NCBI GenBank assembly: GCA_023313575.1
Contig: JAJTTP010000015.1
Location: 682,001-746,000, forward strand
From: Eutypella sp. D-1
Taxonomy: Eukaryota > Ascomycota > Sordariomycetes > Xylariales > Diatrypaceae
Length of the DNA stretch: 64,000 nt
Direction: 5' to 3'
Each line of letters opens with the position of its first letter. The stretch's first letter is position 1. Both the position numbers and the translations under genes were made by a program. The notes below the pieces were generated by a model, which did no database searches, was not told the origin of the DNA, and saw nothing but the letters and a program-made list of their open reading frames with translations. Below are positions 26,577-39,710 of the stretch, in pieces.

Positions 26577-27009
26577 TGTAACGGCTGGTTTATTCCTAAT
26601 TATTAGTTTAGTCAAGGGGTTTATGTTAATAAAAGTGTTAAGGTTTTAAATAATAAGTAATTACGTTTAATAATAGTAAAAAAAAAGGTGTTTTAAATAA
26701 TTAAGTTATATTATAAGCTAATAAGCTTAAAGATTATTTAAAAAAAAGGTAATAAACGTAATTATATATTATTTATGTTTTTTATTCCTGATATTAAAAT
26801 GTATAATTGTTATTAAATTATTAAGATCGCATTAAAATATAACGATTTAATATTATTAAAATTATTACCGATTTAACCGATTTTTTTTAATTATATGGCG
26901 TATATAGCTTATTTTAATATGGTTATCTTTTTTTTTAATATTTAAGTTAGGGATTCTTTTTTTATTATATTTAACTTTATTAAACCTAATGGCCCGACCG
27001 GTTATAATA
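26577..27009 (-). repeat. 3' LTR of element A
   Basis: 433 bp. On the plus strand it runs from TGTAACGGCTGG to CCGGTTATAATA. It is heavily converted to A/T throughout, in contrast to the 5' LTR of the same element, whose outer 180 bp are much less mutated. Confidence 0.85.
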
Positions 27010-30000
27010 TGATTTTTCCTTTTTTAAGGTTTTATCCTTAAAACTTGTTCCGTTTTTTTTACGTTTTTTAATAAGTTTTTTTTTTTTTTTTACGGTTTTT
27101 TTTTATTATATTTAATCGTATGTTTAAACGTATTAAACCTTTTATAAAAATTACGTAATGCGATTTTTTTTAATTACCGTGTTATTTATTAATCTTTTCG
27201 ATATGGTTTTTTGTTTTTATTACGAACGTTATTACTTTAAATATAAGGTTTCGGAATCGGATTTTTTTTATTATTTTTTTATATTTAAAAAAACCAGTTT
27301 CGGTACAACGTTTTTAATTTTATTATTAAATAACTTTTTAAAGTGTTTTTTTAATATTATAAATTAAAGGCGGAATTTAAAAAGGTTATAAAAGTTAAAA
27401 AACGTATAAAAACGTATATTTAACATATTTAAAAATAAAAGAAAATATGGTATAAAAAAATAATAAAAGCGGTTTTTTATAACATTAATAATTTAAAAGA
27501 TTTAAAAAGGTTAAAGGCTAAAAAGTATCGGGCGGAAAATACGTATTTTACGGGGTTTATTAAAATATTAATAAATCTTAAGGTTATTCCGGATTTTAAT
27601 TAATTTAAAATAAATATATCGGGTAATTTTAATTAAGATATTATTTTTATTAACGTTTTTATCGGCGTTAATAAAAAGTTTTTAAAAAACGTTAAGTATT
27701 TATTAAATAGTTAACGGGTTTTTATATATTTTCGGAATTATTATATCCTTTTTATTTAATTTTATATTTTATTTATTTATTTTTTATTTATACGTTTAAA
27801 ATTTTTTCTGTTTCGTATTTATTTATTTTTATTTCGACGTTATTTCGTTTTATTTTTATAACGTTTATATTCGTTACGTTTTTAAGTAAGGAAATGTAAA
27901 AAATTAAATAAATTTTAATTTTTAATAATAAATTTAATTCGTAATTATTTTTTAATATTTTTTTTAATAATTAAGTACGGTCCGATATATTTATAATCGA
28001 GGTTTTTATTAAGTTATTTTGTTATAATGTTTTTTATAACTAAATAAATTATATCTTTTTCCGAAAAAATTAATCTTTTTAACCTTTTTTAATTATAATA
28101 TTTATTTATTCGTTAACGTATAAGTTTAAGTTTTGCTTTTATTTTTTAATGTAATTATTTAAATTATTCCGATATTAACATAGTTTTAATATTATTTAAT
28201 CCTTTTTTATAAATATCTTAATAAACGTCCGGGGTAAATCCAAAATTAACGTTAATAAATATTATTTATATATTTTCGTAATAAGTTATATTATAAGCTA
28301 ATTATATAATAAGTAATTATTTTATTTAATTATTTTATTTATAATTAATATATTATCGAAAATAAGTTTTTAATATTTAATTAATTTATTCCGTTTATCC
28401 GTTTATTTAAGGTTTAAAAATTATCGTAAGTTTAGGGTTTAGTTTTAATTTTATTATAAAATTTTATTAAAATTTCGATACGAATATCGTTTTTTTATCG
28501 GAGATAATTTCGAATATAAGGCCGTATGTTATTATAATATGTTATAAAAAGATATATATTATTTATTTTATATCGGTATTTTTATTATATAAAATAAAAT
28601 AAAGAAATTTTATAAATCGGTTAATAATTATAAATATGCTATTATAACCGTTATATGTTATTAAATTTTTTAATATTAATAATTTAATAATAAAATCGAA
28701 TGTAATAAATTTTTATAATTATTTATTAACTGGTAATAATTATAATTTTCCGTTAAGTTTATATTATTTTGTTTTAAGTTTTTTATATATGTTATATTAT
28801 TATCGTATTTATTATATTATTGATTTTATTTTATCAAATATATAAGTTTATTATAATCGTTTAAAAATTTTATAATCTTTTAAATATTTATATAAAGGAT
28901 GTTCGTAAATTTTTTATATTAACGGTTTTTATAATTTTTATAATTTTTATAACTTTTTTATTTATTTTTTTATTAATAATTTGTTATTATATTATTCGAT
29001 TTATTTATATAAGTTATTTTAAATGTTTTTTTAACGTTTATCGGAATACCGTATATTTAATTAATATGTATTTTTCTTTTATGGCAGGTTATTTATTAAT
29101 AATATTTGCTTATTTGTTTTTTAATCCTTTTTTATAAATAATAATATAATCGAATTTTACGAAATATTTAACATATCGTAACTGTTTTCCGTTAAAGGTT
29201 TAAATAGTAAAAAAATATATAATATTTTTATAATCGGTATAAACCTTAATTTAATGCATATTTTTTATAAAATAATGTTTAAATTTTTTAAATACGTTAA
29301 CGATAGCAAGAAATTCCTTATCGTAAATTAAATAATTAAGTTCGGTTTTAATAAGTTTATAAAAATAAAATGTAATAGGGTATAATTTTCTTTTTTTATC
29401 TCGTTATTTAATTTACGCTTTAAGGGCGTAATTTAAAGCGTCGGTCTTTAGTTTAATAAGTTTTTTAAGATTATATATAATAAATACTAGTTCGTTAATA
29501 ATAACGTTTTTTAATTTTTTAAAAAATTCGTTTAATTTATTAGTCCATATAAACCGTTTATTTTTTTATATTAATTCCGTAAAAGGTATTATAATATATT
29601 TAAATCGTCGTATAAACTTCCGATAATAATTTGTTAAGCCGAAAAAAGCCTGTATTTTTTTTATATTAATGGGTACTTTTAGTTTTTAATAGTTACGATT
29701 TTTTTAAGGTTTATTTTAATATGTTCGGGGGTAATAATATATTTAAGGAATTCCATTTCCTGTATATGAAATACATTTTTTTCGGGTTTTATTAATAAAT
29801 TAGCGTTTTATAATATTTATAATACTTTATATACATGCTTTTTATGCTATTTTTTTAATTTTAAATAAATAAGGATATCGTTAAAATAATAAATAACGAA
29901 AATATTAAGATATTTTTATAATACGTGGTTAATTATGCGTTAAAACGATATTAATGCATTAATTAATTTAAAAAATATAATTAAATACTCGAATAAGCCG

Positions 30001-32976
30001 TATTTCGTTTTAAAGGCTATTTTTTATTCGTTTCCGGGTTTAATTTTAATATGGTAATATCCGTCCTTAAGGTTTAAGGTGGTAAATTATTTAGCTCCGT
30101 ATAAACGGTCCTTTATTTTAATAATAAGTAATAACGGTATTCGGTTTTTAACAGTAATTTTATTTAATTATTAATAATCGATTATTAATCGTAATTTGCC
30201 GTTTTTTTTAGGTATAAATATAATAAGGTATCTTATTAATAATTTTAATCGTTAAATATATCTTTTTGCTAATTTATTTTTAAAGTATTTTTGTAATTTT
30301 TTAAATTCGATTTCGTTAAGGTTATAAATCTTATGGAATCGTAATATCTTTCCTTTTATAAAGATAATCTTATAATCTTATTTATTACGGTTTAATAATC
30401 CTTTTTTAAATTTTTCGCAAAATACTTTATCGTATTAATAATATTATAATAATACGTTATGTATTTATGATATCGTTTTATTTTCTTTTTTTAAAATGTT
30501 ATTAAAAAGGCAGAATCGTTATCGGATAAATACGATAATTTATTTAATCCTTTTTTTATGTTTTTTTTTTAATTCGTTATGTTTTTTTAAATAAGGTTTT
30601 TATCGTGTCCTTATATCCGTATTTATTATCCGTTAAATATTAAGATCTTTTTTTTAAATTATTGTCGGTTTTTAAAAGATAAGGAAATATTATTTAGCCA
30701 GTTTTTTAATTAATCGATAAATTATATTAATGCAGCCATAATTACTTAAGGATTATATCGTATTTTTTTAAAAGCATAATGTCGAAAATAACGTTTTGTT
30801 TTTATTTTTCGATATATACGTTAAGTTAATCGGTTTTTTATAATACTTTTTTTTCGTCGTATTTAAAAATATAACTTTCGGCTTTTATTATGTTATAAAG
30901 GTGTTATTTTTTTTTTATAATAATTATAACTTATTACATAATTTTAAGGTTATATAATTATTATCGGCTTTGTTATTTATTATAACGGTATATTAATTAT
31001 TTTTAACCTTTATTCGTATTATAGTATATCCGTATCGTTTTTAAGTTTTTGAAATAGTTTATAAATATCGTATTACGTTTTTAAACCTTATAATACCGTT
31101 TTATAACCTTAATATAAACGGCCTTATCTTTTTAAATCCTTACTATAAATTCGTACGGCGTTATATAAATTGTCGTAAAGTTTTTTTTCGTTAAATTTTT
31201 TTTATGCATACGGTTATTCCTTTGTTATTAAATTTTTATAAAAATGTTTAAAGCTAATTTTACTAAAGGTTATTTTTTTTAGCAAATCTTTATAAGCGTA
31301 TAAGTTAACGCTTAATAATTTATTTTTTTAATATCGGATTTCGTGTTTTTATTATTCGATTTTGTTCCGGATTTTTATAGCTTTTAACGTTTAATATATA
31401 CATTCGTTATAATAACATGCCTAATATCCTTTAAAGTAAGATATTTTTTTAGCCATTTTTAACTATACGGTATATAGTTAACATAATATGTAATTTTTTT
31501 ATATTATCGTCGATCGGTTTTATTTTTTTTTTTATTATAAAAAATCGAATTTTTTTTTTAGCTATTCGTTTAATTCGGCTAATAATACCGATTTTTCGTT
31601 CTTTATGCTAATAACATTTACATTTTTAACAGTTAATAAAATGTTTTAAGAAATACAGCGTTTAAATTTAAATTTTTTAATTAATAAATTTATCTTAATT
31701 ACGAAACCATTATAAATAAATTTTAAACCGTTACTTTTTAAAACGTTATTAAAATCGTTTAACGTAAATGCCGTACATTTTTTTTAATTTATAATTTTAT
31801 CGTTTTTTAAATTAATTAATTAATTATTTTAATTTTTTTTTTTTTACGAAATAAGTTTCCGTAAAGGCTTTTTTTTTATCGTTATCGAGGTATTTATTTT
31901 ATTATTATTAACGTTATCGTTTTACGGCGGCTTAAGTTAATCGTTTAGCTTTTTATAATCTTTATTAATAAATGTTATTATCCGAATATATACGGCGGAT
32001 TATTCCGAACGTTTTTTTACCGGTAAAAGGTTGCTTTTTTTCGGGTATAGGTTTTTAATTTATATTTTGCTTAAATTTTTTATATTCTTTTTTAAAATAT
32101 TTTATTTTGTTATAATTATAGTATTTAATTTATTACTTATTTTTTTATATTATATCGAGTAATATTAATTTTAATACCGTCCCGTAAAATATGTCGGTAA
32201 GCTTTTAATTCTAATTCTTATTATTTTAATATCTTTTAAATCCTTTAAGTATATAATATCTTTTTTTTCTTAACGTTATTTAAATTATTTATTATCGATC
32301 TTAATTATTAAAGTAACGAATTTATCGAAAGTACTTAATTTATTTTACGTAATAATTTTATCCTTAATTAAGTCTTTAAGTTTTTAATAAAACGTATCGA
32401 TAAAAGATTTATCGTTAATTTAATCTGTTTTAACAGTAAATTATTTAAATTACACGGCGTACGTATAGGTTACCCTTTTCTATTTAAAGGTTAAAAGTTA
32501 TTACGTAACGGTTCGGGCCTTATCCGGATTTCCGTAATTAACCTTTATTTTTTTTTGGAAATTTTTATATTTCTTGAAAAAGCGTTTAATTTCCGTAAAT
32601 CTCTTTTTTTCTTTTACCTTTACGAAAGCATTTAAAATGGGTTTAAACTATTAAGCTATCTCCCCGGTAAAACATAATATAATATTAAAAATTTTATTAA
32701 TTTCCGTAATATACATATAACGTTATTAATATAAATAAATTACGGTTATAATAAAAAAAAATCGTATAAAGGTAATATTATTATAAGGTTTAAATTTTTT
32801 AAGCTTAAATTTAACGGATGTAGTTTTTTAATTCGTAAATGTAATTACCGTTTACTCGATTTATTCGATTCGTTTAAATAATTATTAAATAACCTGTTAA
32901 AAGTTTTGGCTTAAAAAAAATATAATGTCGGATATTATTTAAAGCTGATAATATTATTAAATAAAAACTTATAACG

Positions 32977-33406
32977 TGTAACGGCTAGTTTATTCCTAAT
33001 TATTAATCCAGTCGAGGGATTTATGTTAATAAAAATATTAAAGGTTTTAAGTAATAAGTAATTACGTTTAATAATAATAAAAAAAAATGTTTTAAGTAAT
33101 TAAGTTATATTATAAGCTAATAAGTTTAAAAATTATTTAAAAAAAAGGTAATAAGCGTAATTATATATTATTTATGTTTTTTATTCCTAACATTAAAATG
33201 TATGGTTATTATTAAATCGTTAGGATCGTATTCGAGCATAGCGATCTAACGTTATTAGGATTATTACCGATTTAACCGATCCTTTTTGGTCGTGTGGCGC
33301 ATATGGCTTACTTTAATGTGGCTATCTCTTTCTCCAGAACTTAGGTCAGGGATCTTTTCTTGCTGTGTTAGCCCCACTAAGCCTAATGGCCCGACCGGTT
33401 ATAATA
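32977..33406 (-). repeat. 5' LTR of element A with a RIP-poor outer end
   Basis: 430 bp. The outer portion (about 33225-33400) keeps near-normal base composition, including TTTTTGGTCGTGTGGCGCAT and GTTAGCCCCACTAAGCC. The inner portion is AT-rich like its surroundings. It is the best-preserved template for this LTR family in the window. Confidence 0.85.
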
Positions 33407-33496
33407 ATATTTTTTAAATTAATTAACGTATTAATATCGTTTTAATGCATAATTAATTATGTTTTACGAAAATATTTTAATATTTTTATTATTTAT

Positions 33497-33508
33497 TATT
33501 TTAACGAT
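33497..33508 (+). pseudogene. Reverse-transcriptase catalytic core remnant (element B)
   Basis: The frame TAT TTT AAC GAT reads YFND, followed by IFIYL. The family motif is YFDD, so the first catalytic Asp appears as Asn through a G-to-A change, as RIP would produce. The same sequence context is found on the minus strand in element A at 29877-29888. Confidence 0.7.
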
Positions 33509-35581
33509 ATTTTTATTTATTTAAATTCGGAAAGATAATACGAAAAATATATATATATAATATTATAAACATTATAAAACGTTAATTTATTAATAAAACC
33601 CGAAAAAAGTATATTTTATATATACAAAATGGAATTCCTCGGATATATTATTACCTTTAAATATATTAAAATAAACATTAAAAAAATCGTAATTATTAAA
33701 AATTAAAAAGTGCTTATTAATATAAAAAAGATATAAGCTTTTTTCGGTTTAATAAATTATTATCGGAAATTTATATAACGATTTAAACATATTATAACAT
33801 TTTTTATAAAATTAATAAAAAAGGATAAACGGTTTATATAAATTAATAAAATAAATAAAATTTTTAAAAAATTAAAAAACGTTATTATTAACGAATTAAT
33901 ATTTATTATATACGATTTTAAAAAACCTATTAAGTTAAAAACCAATGTTTTAAATTATATTTTTTAAACGTAAATTAAATAATAAAATAAAAAAAGAAAA
34001 TTACATTTCATCGTATTTTATTTTTATAAATTTATTAAAATTAAATTTAATTATCTTATTTACGATAAAAAATTTTTTATTATCGTTAATATATTTAAAG
34101 AACTTAAATATTATTTTATAAACAATATATATTAAGTTAAAATTTATACCGATTATAAAAATATTATATACTTTTTTATTATTTAAGCTTTTAACGGAAA
34201 ATAGTTATAATATGTTAAATACTTTACGGAATTCGATTATATTATTATTTATAAAAAAAGATTAAAAACCGGATAAACAGATATTATTAATAAATAACCT
34301 GTTATAAAAGAAAGGTATATATTAATTAAACACGTAATATTCCGATAAACGTTAAAAAAACATTTAAAATAATTTATATAAATAAATCGAATAATATAAT
34401 AACGAATTATTAATAAAGAAATAAATAAAAGAATTATAAATATTACGAAAATTATAAAAATAATTAATATAAAAGATTTACGAATATCTTTTATACGGAT
34501 ATTTAAAAGATTATAAAATCCTCGAAAAATTATAACGAATTTATATATTCGATAAAATAAAATTAATAATATAATAAATACGATAACGATATAATATATA
34601 TGGAAAAGTTAAAATAAAACGATATAAACTTTATAAAAGATTATAACTATTATTAGTTAATAAACGATTATAAAAATTTATTATATTCGATTTTATTATT
34701 AAATTACCGATATTAAAAAGTTTAATAATATATAACGGTTATAATAACATTTTTATAATTATTAACCGATTTATAAAGTTTTTTTATTTTATTTTATATA
34801 ACGAAAACACCGACGTAAAATAAATAGCATATATTTTCTTATAATATATTATAATAATATACGGCTTTATATTCGAAATTATTTCCGATAAAAGAATAAT
34901 ATTTATATCGAAATTTTAATAAAGTTTTATAATAAAATTAAAATTAAACCTTAAATTTACGACAATTTTTAAACCTTAAATAAACGGATAAATAAAACGA
35001 ATTAATTAAATATTAAAAACTTATTTTTAATAATATATTAATTATAAATAAAATAATTAAGTTAAATAATTATTTATTATATAATTAGCTTATAATATAG
35101 CTTATTATAAAAATATACAAATAATATTTATTAACGTTAATTTCGGATTTACCCCGGATATTTACCGAGATGTTTATAAAAAAGGATTAAATAATTATAA
35201 AAAAAAATAAAAGCAAAACTTAAACTTATATATTAATAAATAAATAAATATTATAATTAAAAAAGGTTAAAAGGATTAAGTTTTTCGGAAAATAATATAA
35301 TTTATTTAGTTATAAAAAACATTACGATAAAATAACTTAATAAAAAACTCGATTATAAATATATCGGACCGTACCTAATTATTAAAAGAATATTAAAAAA
35401 TAATTATAAATTAAATTTATTATTAAAAGGTAAAATCTATTTAATTTTTTATATTTCCTTATTTAACGATATAACGAATATAAACGTTATAAAAATAAAA
35501 CAAAATAATATTAAAATAAAAATAAATAAATACGAAGTAAAAGAAATCTTAAACATACGGATAAAAAATAAACGAATAAAA

Positions 35582-35650
35582 TATAAAATTAAATAAAAAG
35601 GATATAATAATTCCGAAAATATATAAAAACTTATTAATTATTTAATAAAT
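35582..35650 (+). pseudogene. Chromodomain remnant at the integrase C-terminus (element B)
   Basis: The frame reads YKIK*KGYNNSENI*KLINYL. Reading the stops as mutated Trp codons (TGG to TAA) matches the chromodomain pattern of chromovirus integrases, with Trp-Lys-Gly-Tyr and a later Trp. Element A holds the same segment on the minus strand at about 27720-27775. This places both elements among the chromoviruses. Confidence 0.7.
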
Positions 35651-36370
35651 ATTTAATATTTTTTAAAAATTTCTTATTAATACCGACGGAAACGTTAATA
35701 AAAATAACATCTTAATTAAAATTACCCGATATATTTATCTTAAATTAATTAAAATCCGGAACAATCTTAAAATTTACCGACGTTTTAATAAACCCCGTAA
35801 AATGCATATTTTTTACCCGACGTTTTTTTTCCTTTAATCTTTTTAATTCCTTTAAATTATCGATATTATAAAATACCGCTTTTATTATTTTTTTATATTA
35901 TATACGCTTTTAATAACGAAAACGATAAAATTTTACGTTTATTTTAAAAATTACTTTTTTTAACCTTTTTTTCCATAATTTCGAGTTTTAACTTTAATTT
36001 ATAATATTAAAACGTAACCTTTTATAATTGCTCCGGATTAAGCTTAAATACGTTATATTAATTTCGGTTATAATAAATATATAACGAATAATAAAAAAAG
36101 ATCTAAATTAAAACCTTTATATTTAAAATAATAACGTTTGTAATAAAAATAAAATGTTGTATTAATCGGGTTAAATAATAAAATTAGCGTAAAAGAAAAT
36201 CGTATTAAAAGGTTTTACGTTAACATAAAAGGTTTACGCATTTAAAAACAGATTTATTAATACGATTAAATATAATAAAAAATAAAATAAAATAAAAATA
36301 AAAAATATTTATAATAATAAAAACAGGAGAATAGGTTTTAAGGATAAAAACCTTAAAAAAGGAGAAATCG

Positions 36371-36771
36371 TGTTATAGCTTAATTAAATTATAAAAGTTA
36401 AATAAAAACCTTGGAAAAAGTTAATTATATTTAATTAATTATAAAAAAAATCACGTGATTAAAAAAGATAACTAAAATAGCTTAATTATTTTAATAATCC
36501 AGGATAGCCTGGATCGCCTAGTTATTTTAACGATTTAATAATAATTATATATTTTAATATTAAGAATAAAGGATATAAATAATATATAACTACATTTATT
36601 ACTTTTTTTTTAAATAGTCTTTAAATTTATTAGCTTATAATATAATTTAATTATTTAAAACATTTTTTATTATTATTAAATGTAATTATTTATTGCTTAA
36701 AACCCTTTAGCATTCCTATTAATATAAACCCCTCGATTGGATTAATAATTAAAAATAAACCAGCCGTCACA
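36371..36771 (+). repeat. 3' LTR of element B
   Basis: 401 bp, from TGTTATAGCTTAATT to CCAGCCGTCACA, flanked on the right by the TTTAA target duplication. Its 5' portion is more degraded than that of the 5' LTR, whereas its 3' end is better preserved (AACCCCTCGATTGGATTAAT). Confidence 0.85.
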
Positions 36772-37014
36772 TTTAATAAATATAAATAAACCGGTTTTTT
36801 ACTTATTAATAAACGTATTTTATTCCGGGATTAATAATTTTTAATATTAAATTAATTTAATAATATTTAATTAAAAAAATAAGTTTCTTATTTTATTAAT
36901 ATAAATATATTAATAAAATTTAATTATTATAAAGAAAATTAATATATTAACATATTAAAAACGGTAACGATATAATAAATATTTTATAAATAAATAAACC
37001 GGTAATAATCGGGT

Positions 37015-37440
37015 TATTATAACCTGGCTAGGTTATTAAGCTTAAACAGGATTGGCATAAATAATCCCTAACCATAACACTGGAAAGGATAGCTACGATA
37101 AGATAAGCCATACTTAGGTCACGTAATAAAAAGGATAACCTGGATAGCCTAACTATCCTAGTGATTTTAAATAGTCTGGATAGCCTAGCTATCTTAACGA
37201 TTTAATATTTAATATCATATTCCGGTATTAGGAATAAAGAATATAAATAATATATAATTACGTTTATTACCACTTTTTTAAATAATTTTTAAACTTATTA
37301 ACTTATAATATAACTTAATTATTTAAAACACTTTTTTTATTATTATTAAACGTAATTACTTATTATTTAAAACTTTTAACATTTTTACTGATATAAACCC
37401 CTTAACTGGATTAATAATTAGGAATAAACCAGCCGTTATA
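37015..37440 (+). repeat. Solo LTR with intact target duplication
   Basis: 426 bp of the same LTR family, starting TATTATAACCTGGCTAGG and ending CCAGCCGTTATA, with no internal region attached. Perfect 5-bp duplications CGGGT flank it (37010-37014 and 37441-37445). Its first ~200 bp are distinctly GC-richer than the surrounding block. It was left by recombination between the two LTRs of a former full element. Confidence 0.85.
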
Positions 37441-39710
37441 CGGGTATAATAATTATATATACCGATAATATAACGGTATAAATAAATTTTATAAACATTA
37501 TAACGTAAAACGTTTTAATATTATTATTATTATAAAATACTTTTATATTAATAATAAATTACGATATCGGTTTATAAATATAACGTATTTTATCGGTTAA
37601 AAATAAATTAATAAACGCGTTATTATAAAATAATTAAAAAACGGTTATTAATTTATATTTATATTAATAATACTTTTTATTATTAATTTTTTTAATAATC
37701 CCGGTTTATAATAAATAATATAAATTAAAAAAAATTAAACTATAACCGGTTTACCCGGAAATATTAAAAAAATATATTATCGATAAAACTTTCGGTCGTA
37801 ATTAATTTAATAAAATTTAAAGCTTAATAATTATAACTTATTTATTTATATTATAATCGGTTTATATAAACTTTAATTTCGATATATTAGTATTTAAAAG
37901 TTTATATTTTCGGGAATTAATATAAAATACGATATATTTATTTTTATATTTAAATAAAAAGTTATTAAAAAACTTAATTAATAAAAAGCTTTTTAATAAA
38001 ATTATAAATAATATAATAATAAAAAAAGAAAATTTTTAAAACGTTTTAATAAAGTAATATATTCGGTAAAAAACTTTAAAAATAAAAGTAAATTTAAAAC
38101 GTTAAAATTATCCTCGGTATATATACAATTATTATTAAACGAGGATTATTTTTATTTACTATTATAAATTAATAAAACGGAAAAAAAATAAAAAAAGGTT
38201 AATATTATAATCGGGGTTATTAATAATAAATTATACCCGGTTTAATATATAAACCGGTTATTAAATTAATTAAGTATATTAATATATAATTTTAAATTTA
38301 TACCGTTATTTGCATTATGGTTAAAACTTTTTATATAAAGAAAAGCGTTATTTATTTTAAAAAATAAATTATTATAAATCGGGATCGTTTTAAAAGCGTT
38401 TATAAGTTATAATGTTTTATAAAAATACGGTATAATATATTTATAATACGGGTATAATAAAATAATAAATTTAATTATTAAATATAATTAAACGATATTT
38501 TAAAATGTTACCGGTTATTTTATTATCGTTATATAAACGGTTTATTATAAAAATAAATTTATTAATATTTTTAAATTCGGGGTAATAAGTAATTATTTTT
38601 ATAAATAAAAATTAAATTAATAAATTTATAATATTTTAATATAATTAAAATTCGGTTTTAAATCTTTATAAATTTATTACGGTATTTTTATACAATCTTT
38701 ACGGATTAAATATATATTATAAAAAGCTTATATAAATTATAAATTTTAATAAAATCGTTAAAAAAAGTTATAAATAAAATAAAAAATAAAGAATTATATT
38801 TAAGATTAATAAAGTAATTTTTAATTTTTATAACCCGTATATAAAACGGGGGTAGAATATTTATAATTTAATTATAATATTTTTACGGTTCGTATACGTA
38901 TTATAAAAACCCTAAATTTTTATTTTAAATTTATTCTTTTCCCGAAATTAATAACGATTTTCTTTATTCCGTAACGGCTTTATAAAAAAGGCTTTTTTAT
39001 AAATAATTAATAAACCGTTAATAAACCGCTTTAATATTATAAAAAAATTATAAATTTATTACTTATTTTATTAAAAACGTAAATATTAATAAAAGCCCGG
39101 GTAATATAAATTTAAATACAAATAGTTATAAAAACGTTATAAAATTGTTTTATAATTTTATTTATTAATAATTTAAAGTTTTTATAATATATTAATAATA
39201 TAAAAATAAATTAAAAAAAACTATTAAAAAGTTATATTTTTATTTTAATATATTTTTTAATATTTTTAATTATATTATAAATATAAAAATAATTCGGATT
39301 TTAAATCTTTATAATATATTAACGATTTATAATTATATTACCCCGGGATTATATAAGCATCGGGCGAATATTATAAATAAATAATATTAATAAAACCGAT
39401 TAAATCTTTTATAAACGTTTATAAATTTATCGGGGTAACTAAAAATTATAAATATAACGGTAATAATTTATTTTAATTTTATTATTTTAATATTTTATAA
39501 TGTTTTTATAAATTATAATAAAATTGTAAAAGGTTTAATAAAAGGTTATAAAAATTAATCTTTTTTTATAAAAAATTTTACCCGGTTATATTACCCGGTA
39601 AAACTTTACCGTTTTTTTAATCGTTTTATTTACGAATTTATTTTATACTTTATTTAATTAATTATAATTAATTAGAAAAATTAATAATAATAAATATAAA
39701 ATTAAAGATG

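Larger units (their letters stand above)
26577..33406 (-). mobile_element. Ty3/Gypsy chromovirus (element A), full length, RIP-degraded
   Basis: A minus-strand element of 6830 bp with LTRs at 32977-33406 (5') and 26577-27009 (3'). The polypurine tract (reverse complement of GATTTTTCCTTTTTTAAGG) lies at 27010-27029 next to the 3' LTR, which fixes the direction. Internal DNA after the 5' LTR matches element B after its own 5' LTR for about 200 bp, so both belong to one family. A reverse-transcriptase core (YFND) reads on the minus strand at 29877-29888. A chromodomain remnant like that of element B reads at about 27720-27775. All frames are broken by stops. The 5-bp sequences outside its ends (AAAAG and ATATT) differ, so it does not sit at a simple insertion site. 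Confidence 0.85.
25888..36771 (+). mobile_element. Ty3/Gypsy chromovirus (element B), RIP-degraded, interrupted and internally deleted
   Basis: Bounded by two similar LTRs (25888-26286 and 36371-36771) in direct orientation, each starting TGTTAT and ending CGTTATA/CGTCACA. A perfect 5-bp target duplication TTTAA flanks it (25883-25887 and 36772-36776). A polypurine tract, CCTTAAAAAAGGAGAAATCG, sits at 36351-36370 directly before the 3' LTR, fixing the plus-strand orientation. The readable coding remnants are reverse transcriptase (YFND for YFDD at 33497-33508) and a chromodomain (YKIK-KGYNNSENI at 35582-35623). Only about 211 bp of the 5' internal region remain (26287-26497) before other insertions begin. 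Gag, protease and the first part of reverse transcriptase are missing. Confidence 0.85.

Noticed and set aside
27158..27367. 69-codon open frame inside the RIP block
   Set aside because: It is Phe/Leu/Ile-rich by composition only, lies antisense to element A and shows no domain; an AT-rich artefact.
33760..33945. 61-codon open frame on the minus strand in the RIP block
   Set aside because: It is antisense to the element B reverse transcriptase and is Ile/Asn/Phe-rich by composition.
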